In this document: one piece after another, positions 5,640 through 8,052 of the stretch | Layout of the letters: each line of letters begins with the position of its first letter | How positions within the stretch are numbered: position 1 is the stretch's first letter | Assembly (NCBI GenBank): GCA_002452555.1 | Contig: DKER01000236.1 | Coordinates: 8,417 to 16,468 of the forward strand | DNA from: Fidelibacterota bacterium UBA6817 | Lineage (GTDB): Bacteria; Fidelibacterota; Fidelibacteria; Fidelibacterales; Fidelibacteraceae | Direction: 5' to 3' | DNA: 8,052 nt | Translations under genes and position numbers: made by a program | The notes under the pieces: generated by a model | Told to the model about the DNA's origin: nothing | What the model saw: the letters and a program-made list of their open reading frames with translations, nothing else | Database searches by the model: none

Positions 5640-7292
5640 TTATTCCATATCAATCTGTTCAGGATTCATATATTTTTTTGCATAGCGGATATAAAGTTTA
5701 GTTTTTTTAAAAAAGGCATAAAGTTCCGGATCAATGTGATAATCTTTAACCATAAAATCCATAATGCGCATGGCTTCAGAAAGGGTTTTCCCTTTTTTAT
5801 ACGGCCGGTCTCTGGCAGTAAGAGCTTCGAATATATCGGCTAAAGCCATAATCCGGGCTGGTAAAGCAAGATTGTCAGCATTTAATCCTTTGGGATAACC
5901 GGATCCATCCATTCTTTCATGATGATTGGCAGCATACTCGGGAACCCGTTTTAATTTTTTGGGGAACGGAAGTTTGCTCAACATTTTATCGGTAACGACA
6001 GCATGGTTGTTAATAATTTGCCGTTCTTCTTCCGTCAGCGTTCCCCGCGAAACATGCAGATTATACACTTCGTTTTCAGTCAAAACTGTTTCCGTATTCC
6101 CCTCAATGGTAACGGTTGTTTCAGCAATTTTATTGACACGTTCTTTCAAATCCTGAGAAAGGAATTCTCCTCCGGTATTCATTCTTTGAATAAAATTAAA
6201 ATCATCCGTGATTTGCTGAACATCCAGACTCAGTTGATCAATCATGGCATTATGTTCAGTGTTAAATGCCTTCTTTCCGGACAGACCGGCAAGCGCTTTC
6301 AACATTTCGATTTCCCGCTCCTTCTTCAGGATTTCAAAACGTAAACTTACTGTATTGATACGATCATATATTGTTTCAAGTTTAGTGGATTTATCAACAA
6401 CATACTCAGGGGTCGTAATCTTGCCTATATCGTGGAGTAAACCGGCAAAACGTATTTCATCAATCTGGTTTTTGCCGTACACAACATTAGCATATACGCC
6501 TTCATTGCTGTTTGAAACTTCCTGAGCCAGTTCAACCGCCAGTTCGGCAACTCGTTCAATATGTCCGCTTGTATATTTGGATTTTTCATCAATTGCCGAT
6601 GCAATAACATGAATAATCGAATTCAGCAGTTCTTCCAATTCGTGAATTAAACGGTTTTGAGTAATGGCCACAGCCGCCTGGCTGGCGAGTGCTTCTGTCA
6701 GAGCCTGGGCTTCCGGACTGAATGGAATTGTCTGTTTATTTTCATCCTTGGCATTGATCAGCTGCAGGACGCCAATGACTTCATTCTCATGGTTTTTCAT
6801 CGGAAGCGTTAACATACTTTGAGTTCGGTATCCGGTTTTCTGATCAAATTGTCGTGTCCCGGTAAAATTAAATCCATCAACATAATAGACGTCATCAAAA
6901 TTAAGCGTTTCCTGTTTCAGGGCAACATAAGCGGCTACCATTTCGAGATACGGCGAACCGTCATCATTATATAATTTAACCGGATACCAGTTAATCTCAT
7001 TACCGGAAGTGCCTCCCATTCGAATATTCATAGAATCTGTATGAACAATACTGAAGCGGAGTTTATGTTCATCCTCGGTCATCATGTAAAGTGTTGCCGC
7101 ATCTGCTCCTGTAATTTTTTTTGCATACGTAACGATATTTTCAAGAAGTATATCCTGGTTTTTTTCCGTACTGAGAGACGTTCCTACAGAAACAAATACA
7201 TTAACACGATCCTGAAGAATCTGAATTACGTTTTTCAGTTCTTGTTTCGTTTTGGCTTTGAGACACTTTTCAGACAACTCGAATGTTTTCAT
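5640..7292 (-). CDS. GAF + HD-GYP phosphodiesterase (c-di-GMP hydrolase candidate) with long catalytic insertion
   Basis: Numbered from the ATG at 7292, the protein has 550 residues. An N-terminal helix leads into a GAF sensory domain (about 35-215). An HD-GYP domain runs from about 220 to 535. Expected metal/catalytic residues are present: TSGHIERV with H244, LLHDIGKI with H287-D288 and K291, H430 in INNHA, H457-H458-E459 and GYP at 465-467, and D486 in ALADIFEALTA. HD-GYP enzymes hydrolyse c-di-GMP to pGpG or GMP. H287 to H430 is 143 residues against about 29 in a standard domain. The extra ~115 residues (about 300-417) look helical and coiled-coil rich (KLETIYDRI, RFEILKKEREIEML); I recall homologues with this insert. 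No membrane segment is seen, so it is cytosolic. The ATG begins 1 nt after the barrel gene's TGA, so it is probably coupled. An in-frame TTG at 7307 would add five residues. Neither start has a Shine-Dalgarno. Confidence 0.88.
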   Translation of the reverse strand: MKTFELSEKCLKAKTKQELKNVIQILQDRVNVFVSVGTSLSTEKNQDILLENIVTYAKKITGADAATLYMMTEDEHKLRFSIVHTDSMNIRMGGTSGNEINWYPVKLYNDDGSPYLEMVAAYVALKQETLNFDDVYYVDGFNFTGTRQFDQKTGYRTQSMLTLPMKNHENEVIGVLQLINAKDENKQTIPFSPEAQALTEALASQAAVAITQNRLIHELEELLNSIIHVIASAIDEKSKYTSGHIERVAELAVELAQEVSNSNEGVYANVVYGKNQIDEIRFAGLLHDIGKITTPEYVVDKSTKLETIYDRINTVSLRFEILKKEREIEMLKALAGLSGKKAFNTEHNAMIDQLSLDVQQITDDFNFIQRMNTGGEFLSQDLKERVNKIAETTVTIEGNTETVLTENEVYNLHVSRGTLTEEERQIINNHAVVTDKMLSKLPFPKKLKRVPEYAANHHERMDGSGYPKGLNADNLALPARIMALADIFEALTARDRPYKKGKTLSEAMRIMDFMVKDYHIDPELYAFFKKTKLYIRYAKKYMNPEQIDME

Positions 7293-7293
7293 A

Positions 7294-8049
7294 TCAGAAA
7301 ATATCAAAATACATAAGTTTTATTTCTCTGTTAAAAGATTCCACATTCTCACCCCAGATAAGGTTATTGAAATCCACTTCGAGATAGAGATTTTGTGAGA
7401 GACCTATCCGGACTCCGGCATTTAAAAACCCGTAACCTTTGGATATTTTAAACGCTTTCATATCAGAAAATTTTTCATAATTCAAAGCTGCATCATATTC
7501 TACCATTAACGAAAACTGGGGATTCAATTCCATGGCTGCTCCCAAAAAGAAGGATGGAAGTTTACTTTCTTCCGGTTGTTCAAGGCTGTAATTTGCGCCA
7601 CCATGAAGACTTGTGTTTCCGATCAGATGCCAGTTTTTACTCATGACCGCAAAAAATCCCGGAGATGTAATTTCGTAATGACCATCTGTAAAAAGGCCGT
7701 AGCCCTGGGAAGAGAATCCTACAGATATTCCGGGCCCTTTCATCCCTTCATCTACCAGACGGTATTTAACATGGACGCCGGGTTGAGGATTCCAGGAAAC
7801 ACTTTCATTACCGATAATATTTGAACCGCCATAGGAAATACCCATGGAAAACCGGTCTGTTAGTCCAACCATAGCACCGATCAGCATTCCGCCCGACGTT
7901 GTAAAACGGAGATCTGTCAAATATGATCCCCGGTCCAGTGTAGCCACTGTTGGTGTATTTATCAATTGTACCGGTGCAGGAACATATTGGGCTTGCACCG
8001 CAGCGGCAGCAGTTAATGCAAAGACACAAAATATCAACAGCTTTTTCAT
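7294..8049 (-). CDS. Secreted outer-membrane beta-barrel protein of unknown function
   Basis: This 251-residue protein starts with a clear Sec signal peptide: MKK, a hydrophobic core at 4-18, and a signal peptidase I site after AVQA, about residue 20. The mature part is rich in Gly, aromatic residues and alternating polar/hydrophobic stretches (for example MLIGAMVGLTDRFSMGISYGG and FLNAGVRIGLSQNLYLEVDF), typical of a small porin-like barrel. It ends in ..LMYFDIF with a terminal Phe, the usual signal for the BAM insertion machinery. The conserved-looking NTPTVATLDRGSY after the signal peptide recalls barrel proteins of unknown function in FCB-type bacteria. No enzyme motif is seen. Only 3 nt precede the ATG, so the ribosome site and promoter are outside the window. 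The stop lies 1 nt before the HD-GYP ATG, suggesting that a membrane component and a c-di-GMP enzyme are expressed together. Confidence 0.78.
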   Translation of the reverse strand: MKKLLIFCVFALTAAAAVQAQYVPAPVQLINTPTVATLDRGSYLTDLRFTTSGGMLIGAMVGLTDRFSMGISYGGSNIIGNESVSWNPQPGVHVKYRLVDEGMKGPGISVGFSSQGYGLFTDGHYEITSPGFFAVMSKNWHLIGNTSLHGGANYSLEQPEESKLPSFFLGAAMELNPQFSLMVEYDAALNYEKFSDMKAFKISKGYGFLNAGVRIGLSQNLYLEVDFNNLIWGENVESFNREIKLMYFDIF

Positions 8050-8052
8050 TGT

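Noticed and set aside
7293..7307. TTG start for the HD-GYP protein, adding residues MIFSD and overlapping the barrel gene by 14 nt.
   Set aside because: An ATG follows five codons later, 1 nt after the upstream stop, and neither start has a Shine-Dalgarno. The ATG is the simpler choice, though the TTG cannot be excluded.

Overview
The window is a solid run of eight protein-coding genes, all on the minus strand. In transcription order (right to left) they are an outer-membrane beta-barrel protein, a GAF + HD-GYP phosphodiesterase, a degenerate adenylate-forming (ANL-fold) protein, MotA, two consecutive MotB/OmpA-like proteins, an M42-type metallo-aminopeptidase and a YchF-like NTPase. Gaps are 1 to 64 nt and several genes overlap, so the layout looks like one long operon or two abutting ones. 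No gene-free stretch exceeds 64 nt. I see no tRNA, rRNA, CRISPR array, transposase or clear intrinsic terminator.

The organism is a Gram-negative (diderm) bacterium with moderate to low GC. The evidence is a signal peptide followed by a beta-barrel ending in Phe, and MotB-type peptidoglycan-binding domains. Shine-Dalgarno sequences precede some genes but not those that overlap or touch the gene upstream. The barrel family and the diverged YchF remind me of FCB-type or candidate-phylum lineages (Marinimicrobia, Calditrichota, Cloacimonadota and similar), but I cannot fix the phylum from this window.

Region by region: 7294-8049 is the barrel, whose 5' flank is cut by the window edge. Next, 5640-7292 is a c-di-GMP phosphodiesterase candidate with an unusually long insertion inside its catalytic domain. 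Then 4397-5575 is a protein with the shape of an ANL N-terminal domain but without its ATP-handling motifs and without the C-terminal lid. The motor cassette spans 2153-4354: MotA, then a MotB-like protein whose proton-carrying Asp is replaced by Ser (S22), then a MotB-like protein that keeps the Asp (D25). The three genes overlap by 11 and 4 nt. Finally come two housekeeping-like genes, M42 peptidase and YchF, 7 nt apart. Degenerate 8-bp tandem repeats follow at the left edge.

The most unusual part is the middle: one MotA with two unlike MotB subunits, behind an ANL pseudoenzyme and a c-di-GMP hydrolase. A reasonable inference is an ion-driven, peptidoglycan-anchored motor or stator that may be under c-di-GMP control. 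No flagellar, gliding or defence partner is visible here, so what the motor drives is unknown.
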